From NCBI GenBank assembly GCA_963784995.1, contig CAWATZ010000016.1:62001-126000 (forward strand): a stretch of 64,000 bases of DNA. Reading direction: 5' to 3'. The translations under genes and the position numbers were made by a program. A model generated the notes under the pieces. That model saw only the letters and a program-made list of their open reading frames with translations. It did not search any database and was not told the DNA's origin. Numbering within the stretch: the stretch's first letter is position 1; each line of letters begins with the position of its first letter. The DNA comes from CAWATZ01 sp963784995 (GTDB lineage Bacteria; Planctomycetota; Planctomycetia; Gemmatales; Gemmataceae). Shown here in pieces: positions 32,582 through 41,539 of this stretch.

Positions 32582-33667
32582 TCACACGGCGTCGCTTCTG
32601 GCCCTCTTCTGGCACCTCTCCACAATCGATGACCATGATGCTGCCATGCATTCCGACAGATGCCGCGAGGCAAAGAGAAACTGCCAGCCCAGCTCCTGGG
32701 CCGCCCGGGGATACTTTCTCTCCAGCGCCTCAGGCAGATCGACCCGGGCCACGCCCCGCTGCAGATCGCGCTGGTGCAGCTGCTGCCGCCACTGCAACTG
32801 CTGTTCCAGGCGGGAACGCACCGACCGGGGCAGCATCACCACCCGATCCTTGTTCCCCTTGCCGCCGCGAACAATGATCTGGCCGCGCGCCAGGTTGACG
32901 TCCTTGACCCGCAATTGACAGCACTCCAGCAGCCGCAGACCGCAGCCGTAAAGCAGCCGGGCCAGCAGCTGGAAGACACCGTCCCCTCCCTCGATGCGTT
33001 GCAGCACTGCCGCTACTTCTTCGGGAGCCAGCACCACGGGCAGACGTTTCGGCCACCGCGCTCGCACGGCGTCCAGCCGGCCCAGGTCAATCTCCAGCAC
33101 CTGCTGATACAGGAACACCAGGGCATTGAGCGCCTGGTTTTGCGTGCTGGCCGAGACGTGACCGCGGACGGCCAGGTCGGGGAGGAATTGTTCCACCTCC
33201 GCGGCGCCCATGTCACGCGGATGGCGTTTCTTGTGGAAGAGGATGAAGCGGAGGACCCAGGCGACGTAACAATCCTCGGTCCGGCGGGCATAGTGGCGGA
33301 CGCGCAAAACCTGCCGGACCTGGTCGAGCAGCCGGGGAGGCCGCGGCCAGGGCAGCTCGCCCAGGTCCAGGCACAGCACCTCCCGATACAGGAAAGCGAG
33401 CGCTTCCCGGCTGGCGGCAATGGCACGAACAGGGTTTTTCTCCGTCTGGGCCACCGACTCCAGGAACTGGGCTACCTCCGCCAGACGCAAGTCCCGGGGA
33501 TGGCGCGTGCCGTGGAAGCGGACCAGGCGGCGGACCCACTTGACAGAATCAGCCACAGTCCAATCGGCATGGCCACGCTTCCGTGCGACTTGACACAACT
33601 GGTCGAGCAAGCGCAGTGGCGACGGCAGGGCGGATGACTCTGGGGACGGACGGAGATCATCAGACAT
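32582..33667 (-). CDS. truncated integron integrase (IntI-A) with duplicated N-terminal domain
   Basis: A 361-residue tyrosine recombinase starting at ATG 33667 with AGGAGG upstream. Two copies of the SAM-like core-binding domain lie in tandem: RLLDQLCQVARKRGHADWTV and RLLDQVRQVLRVRHYARRTE. The catalytic domain begins well (RLLYGCGLRLLECCQLRVKD with Arg I, GGKGNKD with the beta-hairpin Lys) and carries the integron-specific insert PEALERKYPRAAQELGWQFL. It then degenerates after FASRHLSE and lacks the HTLRH block and the catalytic Tyr. It is therefore inactive as a recombinase unless complemented. It points away from a plus-strand cassette array, the normal integron arrangement. Confidence 0.8.
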   Translation of the reverse strand: MSDDLRPSPESSALPSPLRLLDQLCQVARKRGHADWTVADSVKWVRRLVRFHGTRHPRDLRLAEVAQFLESVAQTEKNPVRAIAASREALAFLYREVLCLDLGELPWPRPPRLLDQVRQVLRVRHYARRTEDCYVAWVLRFILFHKKRHPRDMGAAEVEQFLPDLAVRGHVSASTQNQALNALVFLYQQVLEIDLGRLDAVRARWPKRLPVVLAPEEVAAVLQRIEGGDGVFQLLARLLYGCGLRLLECCQLRVKDVNLARGQIIVRGGKGNKDRVVMLPRSVRSRLEQQLQWRQQLHQRDLQRGVARVDLPEALERKYPRAAQELGWQFLFASRHLSECMAASWSSIVERCQKRARSDAV

Positions 33668-33699
33668 GGCTTTCCTCCTGAACAGGGAACATGGTTGTT

Positions 33700-33714
33700 T
33701 GTTCAATGTGAACA
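33700..33714. promoter_or_regulatory. inverted repeat upstream of IntI-A (LexA-box-like)
   Basis: TGTTC-AATGT-GAACA is a perfect 5-bp inverted repeat with 5-nt spacing, 33 bp before the integrase start. It resembles GTTC/GAAC-type LexA operators of some phyla; integron integrases are often SOS-regulated. The LexA motif of this host is not known to me. Confidence 0.35.
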
Positions 33715-33786
33715 CCAGACCATCAACTCGTTTCGATCACGATGTCAAGAAGAAAAAAGAAAAAATAGCAATGGGGGACAAGCCGT

Positions 33787-33920
33787 GATATGCTGACCGG
33801 GGCAAAGCTCGGCGGACCGGGCGTTTGGCAATAGGCCGACCGGCCACTTGCTAGGCTGACCGGGAAGCAGAAATAGGCTGACCGGAAACGTGATAGCGTG
33901 ACCGGCGGAAATATGCTGAC
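33787..33920. repeat. degenerate GCTGACCGG repeats in the integron A leader
   Basis: Six imperfect copies of ATAGGCTGACCGG recur every 18-40 bp (near 33788, 33828, 33851, 33873, 33891, 33910). They lie where the attI and cassette promoter of integron A would be expected. Related copies with CAACCGAGCC occur at 46787-46870. Confidence 0.5.
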
Positions 33921-33929
33921 TGGGCGAAA

Positions 33930-34590
33930 GTGCGACACGAGGTCGCTTGAGGGAGTGAGGCGAAAGCCTCCAGTCTAGTGTCTGAGCTTGCCCCTGAGCC
34001 TCGCATGCGTTGTCGATGACGGCAGGATTGCTGCTGTCGCCAGGGTGTGAAGCAGAGGTTGAAGCCCAAGGGAACTGTCAGCCGAAGATGGTGACCGGGC
34101 AAGGGGGAGACCGGAAGGGTGAACGCCAGTGAATCTTCGTTGAGGCTGCGTGAGGTCAGCTCAGAGCAACGGCTGAAGCGCTGAGGAATGGGACAAGAAC
34201 AGGGGGTCTACTTTCCCCCTGCCTGGCTCTTTCCTCCTTTCGCAAGGAAAGCCAAAGACACCCAGTCCCCGCAGCAAAGAAGGCACCCGCCCCGGCCGTT
34301 TCTCCGTCAAGCGGAACGTGGTAACCCCCACGGGGTCCAGGCCGTGTGCGACACGGGGCTGGTAGGCCGACCGCAAGGCAGGCACAATGCCCAGGGGGGA
34401 GAAGATGTCCCAGCAAGCCAATGCCAGCAGCCGAAAGGCACCGGGCGACCGGCTGGATAGAGCAAATGCTCACACTGAAAGGCGGCTGACTTGGGACAGG
34501 GCAACTGACCAAAGCACGCGGCGAACCCAGGTGGACGCTGGCGCAAGTTCGATGCCATCCTTGCGGATGTGTAAACGGAGCCAGCGGGGA
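33930..34590 (+). ncRNA. group II intron-like 5' remnant
   Basis: GTGCGAC at 33930 is a good group II 5' end (GUGYG). The following sequence is structured and shares GCAACGGCTGAAGC with the ribozyme at 37166. No reverse transcriptase and no domain V follow; the sequence stops before an attC-like hairpin at 34595. It is probably the 5' part of an intron that once sat in the array leader. The right limit is arbitrary. Confidence 0.45.
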
Positions 34591-34594
34591 GCAA

Positions 34595-34689
34595 TCCCAA
34601 CGCCAAGGATTCTATCCGAACTGCCGATCCGGCTTGGCAGACGTTCGAGGTGTCTGCCGGCAGTTCGGATAGAATCCTTGGCGTTAGGC
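34595..34689. other. attC-like site A0
   Basis: Boxes TCCCAAC (34595-34601) and GTTAGGC (34683-34689) bound a 28-bp perfect stem (34599-34626 with 34658-34685) and an inner GGCAGAC/GTCTGCC stem. GTTAGGC matches the GTTRRRY core site. The stem is more perfect than in the other sites, so a terminator is the alternative. Confidence 0.55.
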
Positions 34690-34704
34690 CGAAGAGACGC
34701 ATTC

Positions 34705-35154
34705 ATGTCGGAACATCAAGCGGTTGACGATCCGGTCTTCGGGCGGGCAACATGGGATGCTGCCCGCAACCACTGGTGTTTCTGCTTGCTCCTGCCTTCG
34801 GGCCGCGTCGTTGAGGGATTCGTCGAGCCAGAGGATCATGAGCTACCCCTATCATCCCCGGAGTTTGATAACAGCCGTGCGTGCGCCCGCTGGGTTCGAG
34901 ACAACGATGTTACGCTTCGGCATTACGTCGCGGACAAAATGTACGATTTGATGCTCGACTGGCATCATGCAGAGTGGGGGCCGGCGGCGAGCAAGGACGA
35001 GTTCCGCGAGAAGATCGCCTTGTCCAGTGTATGGGTTGGGGAGGATCGGGCCTCATTGCTCTTCAACGACGCGGAGTTCTTTGGTGGGCACAGAATCACG
35101 TTCTCGGTTGGCGCGGACGGTCGATTAGACGAGGAGCCGTATTTGTGGGGATAA
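34705..35154 (+). CDS. integron cassette protein, DUF2262-like
   Basis: A 149-residue cytoplasmic protein (MSEHQAVDDPVFGRATWDAA). WCFCLLLPSGRVVEGFVEP and a long helix (YVADKMYDLMLDWHHAEWG), ending in strands (FSVGADGRLDEEPYLWG), resemble DUF2262, which is not functionally described. The ATG is 15 bp after site A0 and the stop lies nine bp before attC A1, the compact layout of a gene cassette. No promoter of its own is evident. Confidence 0.7.
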   Translation: MSEHQAVDDPVFGRATWDAARNHWCFCLLLPSGRVVEGFVEPEDHELPLSSPEFDNSRACARWVRDNDVTLRHYVADKMYDLMLDWHHAEWGPAASKDEFREKIALSSVWVGEDRASLLFNDAEFFGGHRITFSVGADGRLDEEPYLWG

Positions 35155-35162
35155 CAAGAAAG

Positions 35163-35259
35163 GCCTAACAAACCGCTTCTGCGGACGCCGGGGGCATTCT
35201 GGCAGTCCAACCTCTGCGGCATCCCAGCCCCCCGGCGCCGCAGAGCTTCCCCGTTCGCC
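35163..35259. other. attC site A1
   Basis: GCCTAAC (35163-35169) and GTTCGCC (35253-35259) are the outer boxes, 97 nt in all. The arms CTGCGGACGCCGGGGG and CCCCCGGCGCCGCAG pair fully except for one unpaired A in the left arm, the kind of extrahelical base that orients attC recombination. Confidence 0.8.
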
Positions 35260-35274
35260 GAAGAGGGCGCACCG

Positions 35275-35721
35275 ATGGCGAAAGTCCTGCCGGAACTGCG
35301 GGCGGCCTTCGAGGCGCTGTTCATCGCCCCGTTCGACTCGCACCACTGGGCCTCGGCGCAGGGCCGGTCGCACTGGGTCGCTCTGGAGGGGTGGCAGGAC
35401 GCCTTGGCGGGTCCGCTGTCGTCCATAACCAGCGCCGGAGGCTGCGGCTATGTCTACCCCCGCCAAGATTGTTACTTCGCCGATGTCGGCGACCCCCCGG
35501 GGCTGCGGGCCCGGCTCCTGGAGTGGCACGCCAGTTTGGCGGCTGGCGTCGAGCAGTTCGCCCCGGCCACCTCGGAGGAAGTTGCCGACCTCGCTTTCAT
35601 GCGGTCAGTAGTCGGCCGCATGCGGGAACTGGTCGAAAGAGCTTGCGTTGTGGAGCAGTCTCGCTGGGAGGCAGCAAGGCAGGGCGAACCATACGCTGCA
35701 CCCGGCCGGCCACACGATTGA
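35275..35721 (+). CDS. integron cassette protein, unknown
   Basis: A 148-residue protein (MAKVLPELRAAFEALFIAPF) with an N-terminal DSHHWASAQG segment and a helical C-terminal half (LAFMRSVVGRMRELVERACV). No family recognised. It starts 15 bp after attC A1 and its last 13 codons lie inside attC A2, so stop codon and recombination site overlap as in many cassettes. Confidence 0.65.
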   Translation: MAKVLPELRAAFEALFIAPFDSHHWASAQGRSHWVALEGWQDALAGPLSSITSAGGCGYVYPRQDCYFADVGDPPGLRARLLEWHASLAAGVEQFAPATSEEVADLAFMRSVVGRMRELVERACVVEQSRWEAARQGEPYAAPGRPHD

Positions 35722-35782
35722 CGGCTGTTTGGGCTTCAACGGTTTCTTCCGCGTGAACCGGCGGGTGAGCGGGTCGTTCGGG
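35683..35782. other. attC site A2
   Basis: GGCGAAC (35683-35689) to GTTCGGG (35776-35782), 100 nt. The inner segment CACACGATTGACGGC ... CTTCAACGGT ... CCGCGTGA is shared with sites A5 and B6, so these belong to one attC subfamily. Confidence 0.7.
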
Positions 35783-35794
35783 GGTGGGAGGCTG

Positions 35795-36199
35795 GTGGTG
35801 TGTATTCACTTGTTTCTCGGTTCCGGACAATCGCTGCCCTACTCCCAGTGGCTTCCGCTCGATTGCGGCATCGGGGTCCATGAGGTAAGAGATCAACCGT
35901 GGGTCACGGAGGTGTTTTCCACTCCTCACGTCTACTGGGTCGGCACGCATCGGACCGGGGACGGCTGCGGTTTTCAAGGCGACTATTCCGAGGCACGGCA
36001 AGCGCGAGCAGAATTGGCGTCCCTCCTGGAGGGAGCACTGACGCTGGTTCCCGAGGTGGAACTCTTTGTCGCCTGGCATGACGTCGGCCTCTCCCGGGTG
36101 GTCCCGTCGAAATTCGACTGGATTGGTCCGAGTGACATCCGAACCTGGAGATCACTTTTCACGCCGGACGAGTTCCTCATGATCGTCCGGGAAGGCTGA
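35795..36199 (+). CDS. integron cassette protein, unknown
   Basis: About 134 residues from GTG 35795 (VVCIHLFLGSGQSLPYSQWL), the first start after attC A2. The protein is alpha/beta (WVGTHRTGDGCGFQGDYSEA; LVPEVELFVAWHDVGLSRVV), with no recognised motif. Its stop is 42 bp before attC A3. Confidence 0.55.
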   Translation: MVCIHLFLGSGQSLPYSQWLPLDCGIGVHEVRDQPWVTEVFSTPHVYWVGTHRTGDGCGFQGDYSEARQARAELASLLEGALTLVPEVELFVAWHDVGLSRVVPSKFDWIGPSDIRTWRSLFTPDEFLMIVREG

Positions 36200-36240
36200 G
36201 GGGAATGCGTCCGGGGCGGTTGGCGTCAATTTCGGGTAAC

Positions 36241-36331
36241 CCCGAACCAGAAGCTCCAGCGGACGGCTCCAGCGTGCCCTCGTAGAATGTGCCCGGGTCT
36301 TTTGGGGCCGCTGCTGAGCTAATCGTTCGAG
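36241..36331. other. attC site A3
   Basis: CCCGAAC (36241-36247) to GTTCGAG (36325-36331), 91 nt. Left arm CTCCAGCGGACGGC and right arm GCCGCTGCTGAGC pair with bulges. The central CCTCGTAGAATG is shared with site B3 of the other array. Confidence 0.7.
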
Positions 36332-36346
36332 CCTAAGGATTCTCCA

Positions 36347-37057
36347 ATGGTGAGCGCGGACCAGGACATGCTTGACGCCAAGTTGCTCCAGGTGGTACGG
36401 CGGCAACTCCTGTCCAGCGGTGTCGAGGTTGTGGCCGACATCGCCCTTGAAGACGGCCGCTTGATGACCCGAGACAGGCGGCTTGCAATCACGACTGAGG
36501 TGCGTGACGTCGCGGAAGGGAAACTGCACGCACACGTCATTGCCTGGTTGCCAAACCGGACGGCTCCTGGTGGGAAAGACGCGCTGGATGCTTGTGTGCT
36601 GGGGTTTGGTGCGACAATCACCGAGGCTGCGACACAGGTAGCTGAGGTCTGGCTTCGACTCGTTGGTGCCCCGGTGTTGTCCTGTCTCGCGGCACGTCCC
36701 TTGCTTGATGCCGACCACTTCGAGGGCAACGAGGAATGGGGGATTCCCGGTGGCCACGGCTTTGTCGGACCATTCGCCGTCCGCGGAGCGGGGGATGAGA
36801 TCGACTTCGAGAGGTTGGCCCGAAGTGATGCGTTTCGCTTTGCTGGGTATCCCCGAGATGGGCGTCCGCATCTGGCGAAAGTGACGCTGCTTGGCCAGAA
36901 TGGACGATGGACGCGCCACTTGGAGATCGATGGGCATGCCAGCATGCACACCGACGAAGACTGGGGTTCCGGCATGCCAGCTCCGAGATCCCCGGTGGTA
37001 TGCACGCGGTTTGCGGTGTTCTTCCTGAGCGAGGAAGCGAACACCCACCGGACATGA
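36347..37057 (+). CDS. integron cassette protein, DUF6348-like
   Basis: A 236-residue protein (MVSADQDMLDAKLLQVVRRQ). HVIAWLPNRTAPGGKDALDA, GFGATITEAATQVAEVWLRL and GGHGFVGPFAVRGAG fit the DUF6348 pattern as I remember it; function unknown. It is a single gene between attC A3 and A4, starting 15 bp after A3 and ending five bp before A4. Confidence 0.65.
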   Translation: MVSADQDMLDAKLLQVVRRQLLSSGVEVVADIALEDGRLMTRDRRLAITTEVRDVAEGKLHAHVIAWLPNRTAPGGKDALDACVLGFGATITEAATQVAEVWLRLVGAPVLSCLAARPLLDADHFEGNEEWGIPGGHGFVGPFAVRGAGDEIDFERLARSDAFRFAGYPRDGRPHLAKVTLLGQNGRWTRHLEIDGHASMHTDEDWGSGMPAPRSPVVCTRFAVFFLSEEANTHRT

Positions 37058-37061
37058 AAGG

Positions 37062-37148
37062 CTCGAACCAAAGGCTGCAGCAGACCCGCCATTCAGCCTG
37101 TACTTTGTCCCAGGTTCGCTCGGCAGGCTGCTGAGGCTGACGTTCGGG
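37062..37148. other. attC site A4
   Basis: CTCGAAC (37062-37068) to GTTCGGG (37142-37148), 87 nt. The arms pair imperfectly (GCTGCAGCAGACC with GGCAGGCTGCTGAGGC). A group II ribozyme begins 17 bp after the right box. Confidence 0.65.
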
Positions 37149-37165
37149 TACGCCACTTAACGTTT

Positions 37166-37902
<737 letters not shown>

Positions 37903-37923
37903 TACCAAGGTAGTGGAGGAACT

Positions 37924-38985
37924 GTGAACGTCGATCCGGCAAGACTCGAAGTGTTCATGCGGAAGATGATCGGGCACATGACCGGGAGCACGCTCTGCTG
38001 CAGCATCTGGCTGGGCGACGAACTCGGGCTCTACCGCGAGTTGGCCGGCACGGGGCCGCGGAACGCCGACTCGGTAGCCGCCAAGACCGGGTGCAACGCC
38101 CGGCTGGTGCGGGAGTGGCTCGACGCCCAGGCGGCCGGCGGGCTGGTCGCTTACGACCCGGCCGCCGACACCTACGAGTTAAGCCCCGAGGCGGCGCTGG
38201 CGCTGGCCGACGACGGCTCGCCCGTTTTCGTGGCTCGAGCGATGAACGCCGTCGGCTCGATGTTCCTGGACGTGCAGAAGGTGGCCGCGGCCTTCCGGGG
38301 CAGCGGGGCGCTGGCCTGGGGCGAGCACCACCCGTGCCTGTTCTGCGGGACCGAGTGGTTCTTCAGGACCGGATACCGGGCCTACCTGACCACGCAGTGG
38401 ATCCCGGCGCTCGATGGGGTCGAATCGCAGCTGCGGGCGGGTGCCCGGGTGGCCGACGTCGGCTGCGGTCACGGGGCGTCCGTCGTGGCGATGGCCGCCG
38501 CCTACCCGAACTCGACGTTCTGCGGGTTCGACTTGCACGCCCCGTCGGTCGAGACGGCCTCCCGGCGGGCGGCCGAGGCGGGGGTGGGCGGGCGGGCCCG
38601 GTTCGAGGTGGCGAGTGCGACCGGCTACACCGGGCGGTTCGACCTGATATGCTTCTTCGACTGCCTGCACGACATGGGCGACCCGGTCGGCGCCGCCCGG
38701 CACGCGCGGGAGCACCTGGCACCCGGCGGGACGGTGCTGCTGGTCGAGCCGTTCGCCCTGGACGGCCGCCCGCGGAACATCGCCGAGAACCCGATGGCGG
38801 CCCTGATGTACGTGGCGTCGGCGTCGATCTGCACGCCCAACTCGCTGTCGCAGGAGGTGGGGCTGGCTCTCGGCGCCCAGGCCGGCGAGGCCCGGCTGCG
38901 GAAGGTGTTTGAAGATGCCGGGTTCACGCACTTCCGCCGGGCGGCCCAGACGCCGATGAACCTCATCATCGAAGCTCGGGCCTGA
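37924..38985 (+). CDS. SAM-dependent methyltransferase with winged-helix N-terminus (cassette gene)
   Basis: A 353-residue protein from GTG 37924 (VNVDPARLEVFMRKMIGHMT) with GGAGG seven bases upstream. Residues 10-95 are a winged-helix dimerisation domain (ELAGTGPRNADSVAAKTGCN). The Rossmann methyltransferase domain has VADVGCGHGASVVAMA near 180 (motif I), FDLICFFDCLHDMGD near 250, and GGTVLLVEPFALDG. The type is similar to Rv2258c-like methyltransferases acting on small molecules. GC content is very high compared with neighbouring cassettes, so it came from a different source. It follows the group II intron directly, with the ribosome binding site just outside the intron. Confidence 0.8.
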   Translation: MNVDPARLEVFMRKMIGHMTGSTLCCSIWLGDELGLYRELAGTGPRNADSVAAKTGCNARLVREWLDAQAAGGLVAYDPAADTYELSPEAALALADDGSPVFVARAMNAVGSMFLDVQKVAAAFRGSGALAWGEHHPCLFCGTEWFFRTGYRAYLTTQWIPALDGVESQLRAGARVADVGCGHGASVVAMAAAYPNSTFCGFDLHAPSVETASRRAAEAGVGGRARFEVASATGYTGRFDLICFFDCLHDMGDPVGAARHAREHLAPGGTVLLVEPFALDGRPRNIAENPMAALMYVASASICTPNSLSQEVGLALGAQAGEARLRKVFEDAGFTHFRRAAQTPMNLIIEARA

Positions 38986-39024
38986 GACGTGAGAAGGAGT
39001 CAAGGCTTGACTAATCCAAACCGG

Positions 39025-39125
39025 GCCGAACCAGGCGCTGCAGCAGACAGCCCACGCGATAGGCGGCCCTCCGAACTTCAACGGTGGTGTCCGCGTGAGG
39101 CTGCTGCTGAACTTTGGCGTTCGGA
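39025..39125. other. attC site A5
   Basis: GCCGAAC (39025-39031) to GTTCGGA (39119-39125), 101 nt. CAGCAGACAGCC pairs with GGCTGCTG allowing bulged bases, and the inner CACGCGAT/CCGCGTGAGG block is shared with A2 and B6. Confidence 0.7.
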
Positions 39126-39143
39126 GGCGGAGTGAGGGGACGA

Positions 39144-40373
39144 ATGGCGACAATCCGAATTACTCGATGTCGAGGGGTAATTGCCCTTGGTTTCCTGTTG
39201 GGTCTGCCTGCGGCGGCTTTGCCTGCCGAGCAACCGGCACCCCCGAACGGTGCCGTGACGATCGCGACCAAGTTTCCCGGAGGGAACGTGAAGGAGGAGC
39301 GCAACGAGAGCGGTTGCGTCCAGCTCTCGCCAGATCTGCGGGGCGACAACCCGTGGTTCTACTGGTACTTCGAGGCGAACGCGGTCCAACCGGGCCGTGT
39401 CCGTTTTGTTTTTCCTGAGAAGGTTGTTGGCTTCAAGAATGGGGCCATCGGGTATCAAGGTCCGGCGATCAGTACCGATTGCGGCAAGACATGGAAGTGG
39501 ATGGGGACCGATTTGGTCAAGGACAACGCCTTCACCTATGACTTCGCAAAGAAAGGGGAGGTCGTCCGCTTCGCCGTCACGATTCCCTACGTTCCGTCGA
39601 ACCTCGAAGAGTTCCTTGAGAAGCACGCCAAGAACGCTCACTTGAAGGCGAACACTCTTACCAAGAGCCGGGGGGAACGCGAAGTCAAGTTGCTGCGCAT
39701 CGGCACGCCCGGTCCGGATCAGGAAGCAATCCTTCTCACCGCCCGGCACCACGCCGCAGAGACGATCGCCAGCTACGTACTGGAAGGGATACTCGAAGAG
39801 GCCATGGCCGACTCGCCCGATGGCAAGGCGTTTCGCGAACGCTACGTGCTGTACGCGATCCCGTTCGTCGATCGGGACGGCGTGGAAAACGGCGATCAGG
39901 GTAAGAACCGGAAGCCCCACGACCACAACCGGGATTACGGCGCGAAGAGCATCTACCCTGAGGTGGTAGCGATCAAGAAGCTCCACGCGGACACTGGGTT
40001 CCGGTACGCCCTCGACCTCCACTGCCCGACGTTGGTGATGCAGGATCATCAGGTAATGTATTTTGTCGGCTCGAAGAGCCGCCCCGCAAACAACTTCTTG
40101 AACGTCTCGGTTTTCGCCGAGCGTATCAAGAGCGGGCTCCCGAAGACGGCTCCTTCCGGGCCCTTGGTCTGGCTGAAGGACGAAGCCTCCCCGGCAGCGA
40201 TGAACTCGTGGTATTTTGGAACCCGCGATGGCGTTGTCATGGCGGCCACGCTGGAGATTCCTTTCGCCCCGCCAGGTAAAGCCACCGACCCCGCCAGTTG
40301 TCGCCGATATGGTCGAGTGATCCTTCAGGCTTTTGTTGCAACTCGCTTCGTTTCCGGAAGCCCAAAGGAATAG
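39144..40373 (+). CDS. secreted M14-type zinc carboxypeptidase-like protein (cassette gene)
   Basis: A 409-residue protein with signal peptide (TRCRGVIALGFLLGLPAAAL). The M14 zinc site is ARHHAAETIASYVLEG (His and Glu, near 198-206) and DLHCP (His, near 298). WFYWYFEAN and TIPYVPSNLEEFLEKHAK belong to the N-terminal beta domain of cytosolic-carboxypeptidase-like M14 members. It is expected to cleave C-terminal residues or amides; substrate unknown. It starts 18 bp after attC A5. No attC follows; the hairpin element and the 3' end of IntI-B lie there instead. Confidence 0.75.
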   Translation: MATIRITRCRGVIALGFLLGLPAAALPAEQPAPPNGAVTIATKFPGGNVKEERNESGCVQLSPDLRGDNPWFYWYFEANAVQPGRVRFVFPEKVVGFKNGAIGYQGPAISTDCGKTWKWMGTDLVKDNAFTYDFAKKGEVVRFAVTIPYVPSNLEEFLEKHAKNAHLKANTLTKSRGEREVKLLRIGTPGPDQEAILLTARHHAAETIASYVLEGILEEAMADSPDGKAFRERYVLYAIPFVDRDGVENGDQGKNRKPHDHNRDYGAKSIYPEVVAIKKLHADTGFRYALDLHCPTLVMQDHQVMYFVGSKSRPANNFLNVSVFAERIKSGLPKTAPSGPLVWLKDEASPAAMNSWYFGTRDGVVMAATLEIPFAPPGKATDPASCRRYGRVILQAFVATRFVSGSPKE

Positions 40374-40382
40374 CTCGAGCCG

Positions 40383-40440
40383 AGGGGACGCATCTCAATA
40401 ATACTCTTTACTTGTTTCGTATTAATGAGATGCGTCCCCT
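40383..40440. repeat. AGGGGACGCATCTCA hairpin at the 3' end of IntI-B
   Basis: AGGGGACGCATCTCA (40383-40397) and its exact complement (40426-40440) flank a 28-nt AT-rich loop. The integrase stop codon lies inside the right arm, so the last residues KGDASH are encoded by the repeat. The same arms occur at 46690-46753. Confidence 0.8.
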
Positions 40441-41396
40441 TTCCTGACCGAGCGCACGCGCGTGGCGGCCTTTTCCATGACGTGCGTGTAGATCATGGTG
40501 GTGGACACGTCGTTATGCCCCAAAAGCTCTTGCACGGTGCGAATGTCTTGCCCCATTTCCAGAAGGTGCGTGGCGAACGAATGGCGCAACGTGTGGCAGG
40601 TGACGCGCTTGGTCCATTGGAGCGTGCGCGCGGCGGTGCTGACCGCGCGCTGCACGGCGCTTTCGTGTACGTGGTGCCGGCCCATTTGGCCCGAGCGCGG
40701 ATCGCGCGACAAGCGTGTCGAGGCGAACACGAATTGCCAGGTCAATTGGCGATCGGCTCCGGGAAATTTCTTGTCCAGGGCCGTCGGCATGGCCACGCGT
40801 CCTTGCCCGTGCGCGAGGTCTTTCTCGTGCCGGGCGCCTCGCCAGGCCATCTGACATTGCAGCGGCTCGCGCGTCGTCTTGGGCAGCATGACGTAGCGGT
40901 CCTTGTCTCCCTTGCCCCCGCGAATCGTTAGCTGCCCGCGCTCCAGGTCAATATCCTTCAGGCGCAGCCGGCAGCATTCCATCAACCGTAGCCCGGCGCC
41001 ATACATGAGCCGGGCCATGAGCGCATAAGGCTCGGTGGTCGGCAGTGCGTCCAGCGCCGTCAGCAGCTGGACGACCTCGGGCTGCGACAGCACCAGCGGC
41101 ACGCGTTTGGGCCGCCGCGCTCGCACCGCGTCGAGCCGGCCGACGTCGATCTTCATCACCTCCTGATAAAGGAACAGCAGCGCCGCCAGAGCCTGATTCT
41201 GCGTGCTGGCCGACACGTTCCCTTCGACCGCCAGGTGAGTCAGGAACTGTTCGATCTCCAGCGTTCCCATCGTGTTCGGATGCTTGATGCCATGAAACCG
41301 AATGTAACGCTCCGCCCATTGCACATAGCAACGCTCGGTCCGGATGGAGAAATGCTTCACGCGGGCCGCGTGGCGAATCTGATCGAGAAGTTTCAT
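40422..41396 (-). CDS. intI: integron integrase IntI (IntI-B), apparently intact
   Basis: A 324-residue tyrosine recombinase. Core-binding domain at residues 1-95 (TERCYVQWAERYIRFHGIKH; SASTQNQALAALLFLYQEVM). The catalytic set is complete: Arg in GAGLRLMECCRLR, Lys in GGKGDKDR, His-x2-Arg in HTLRHSFATHLLE, His in LLGHNDVST and Tyr in MIYTHVME. The integron-specific insert is ALDKKFPGADRQLTWQFVFA followed by DPRSGQMGRHHVHESAVQRA. Family role: recombination of attI with single-stranded attC hairpins to capture cassettes. It faces away from array B across a leader with a candidate promoter and core site, and abuts the end of array A. GC and codon use differ little from the region. Confidence 0.92.
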   Translation of the reverse strand: MKLLDQIRHAARVKHFSIRTERCYVQWAERYIRFHGIKHPNTMGTLEIEQFLTHLAVEGNVSASTQNQALAALLFLYQEVMKIDVGRLDAVRARRPKRVPLVLSQPEVVQLLTALDALPTTEPYALMARLMYGAGLRLMECCRLRLKDIDLERGQLTIRGGKGDKDRYVMLPKTTREPLQCQMAWRGARHEKDLAHGQGRVAMPTALDKKFPGADRQLTWQFVFASTRLSRDPRSGQMGRHHVHESAVQRAVSTAARTLQWTKRVTCHTLRHSFATHLLEMGQDIRTVQELLGHNDVSTTMIYTHVMEKAATRVRSVRKGDASH

Positions 41397-41493
41397 GTTG
41401 GCTCCTTGTCGGCAAATATCGTCTCAATTGGGTGTTATCCCGCCGTCGCGGCGAATTGCTGGTAACTGCCGCTTCGTCGGCCTAAATCGAAAG

Positions 41494-41507
41494 TGTACAT
41501 ATGTACA
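41494..41507. promoter_or_regulatory. 14-bp perfect palindrome upstream of intI (LexA-like operator candidate)
   Basis: TGTACATATGTACA is fully self-complementary and lies 98 bp upstream of the intI ATG in the shared leader with array B. TGTAC-N4-GTACA has the geometry of LexA operators. SOS control of intI is known in proteobacterial integrons; for this host it is inference. Confidence 0.4.
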
Positions 41508-41539
41508 AAGCCTAAAGTCAAGCGCATTCTGGTTTTTTG

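Noticed and set aside
32582..33667. IntI-A as an ordinary XerC/phage integrase
   Set aside because: It carries the integron-specific ALERKYPRAAQELGWQFLF insert and lies divergent from an attC array, neither expected of XerC.
34595..34689. A0 palindrome as a simple intrinsic terminator only
   Set aside because: Not excluded, but the GTTAGGC core box, the AAC box and the 15-bp spacing to the next start match the cassette layout, and there is no T-run.
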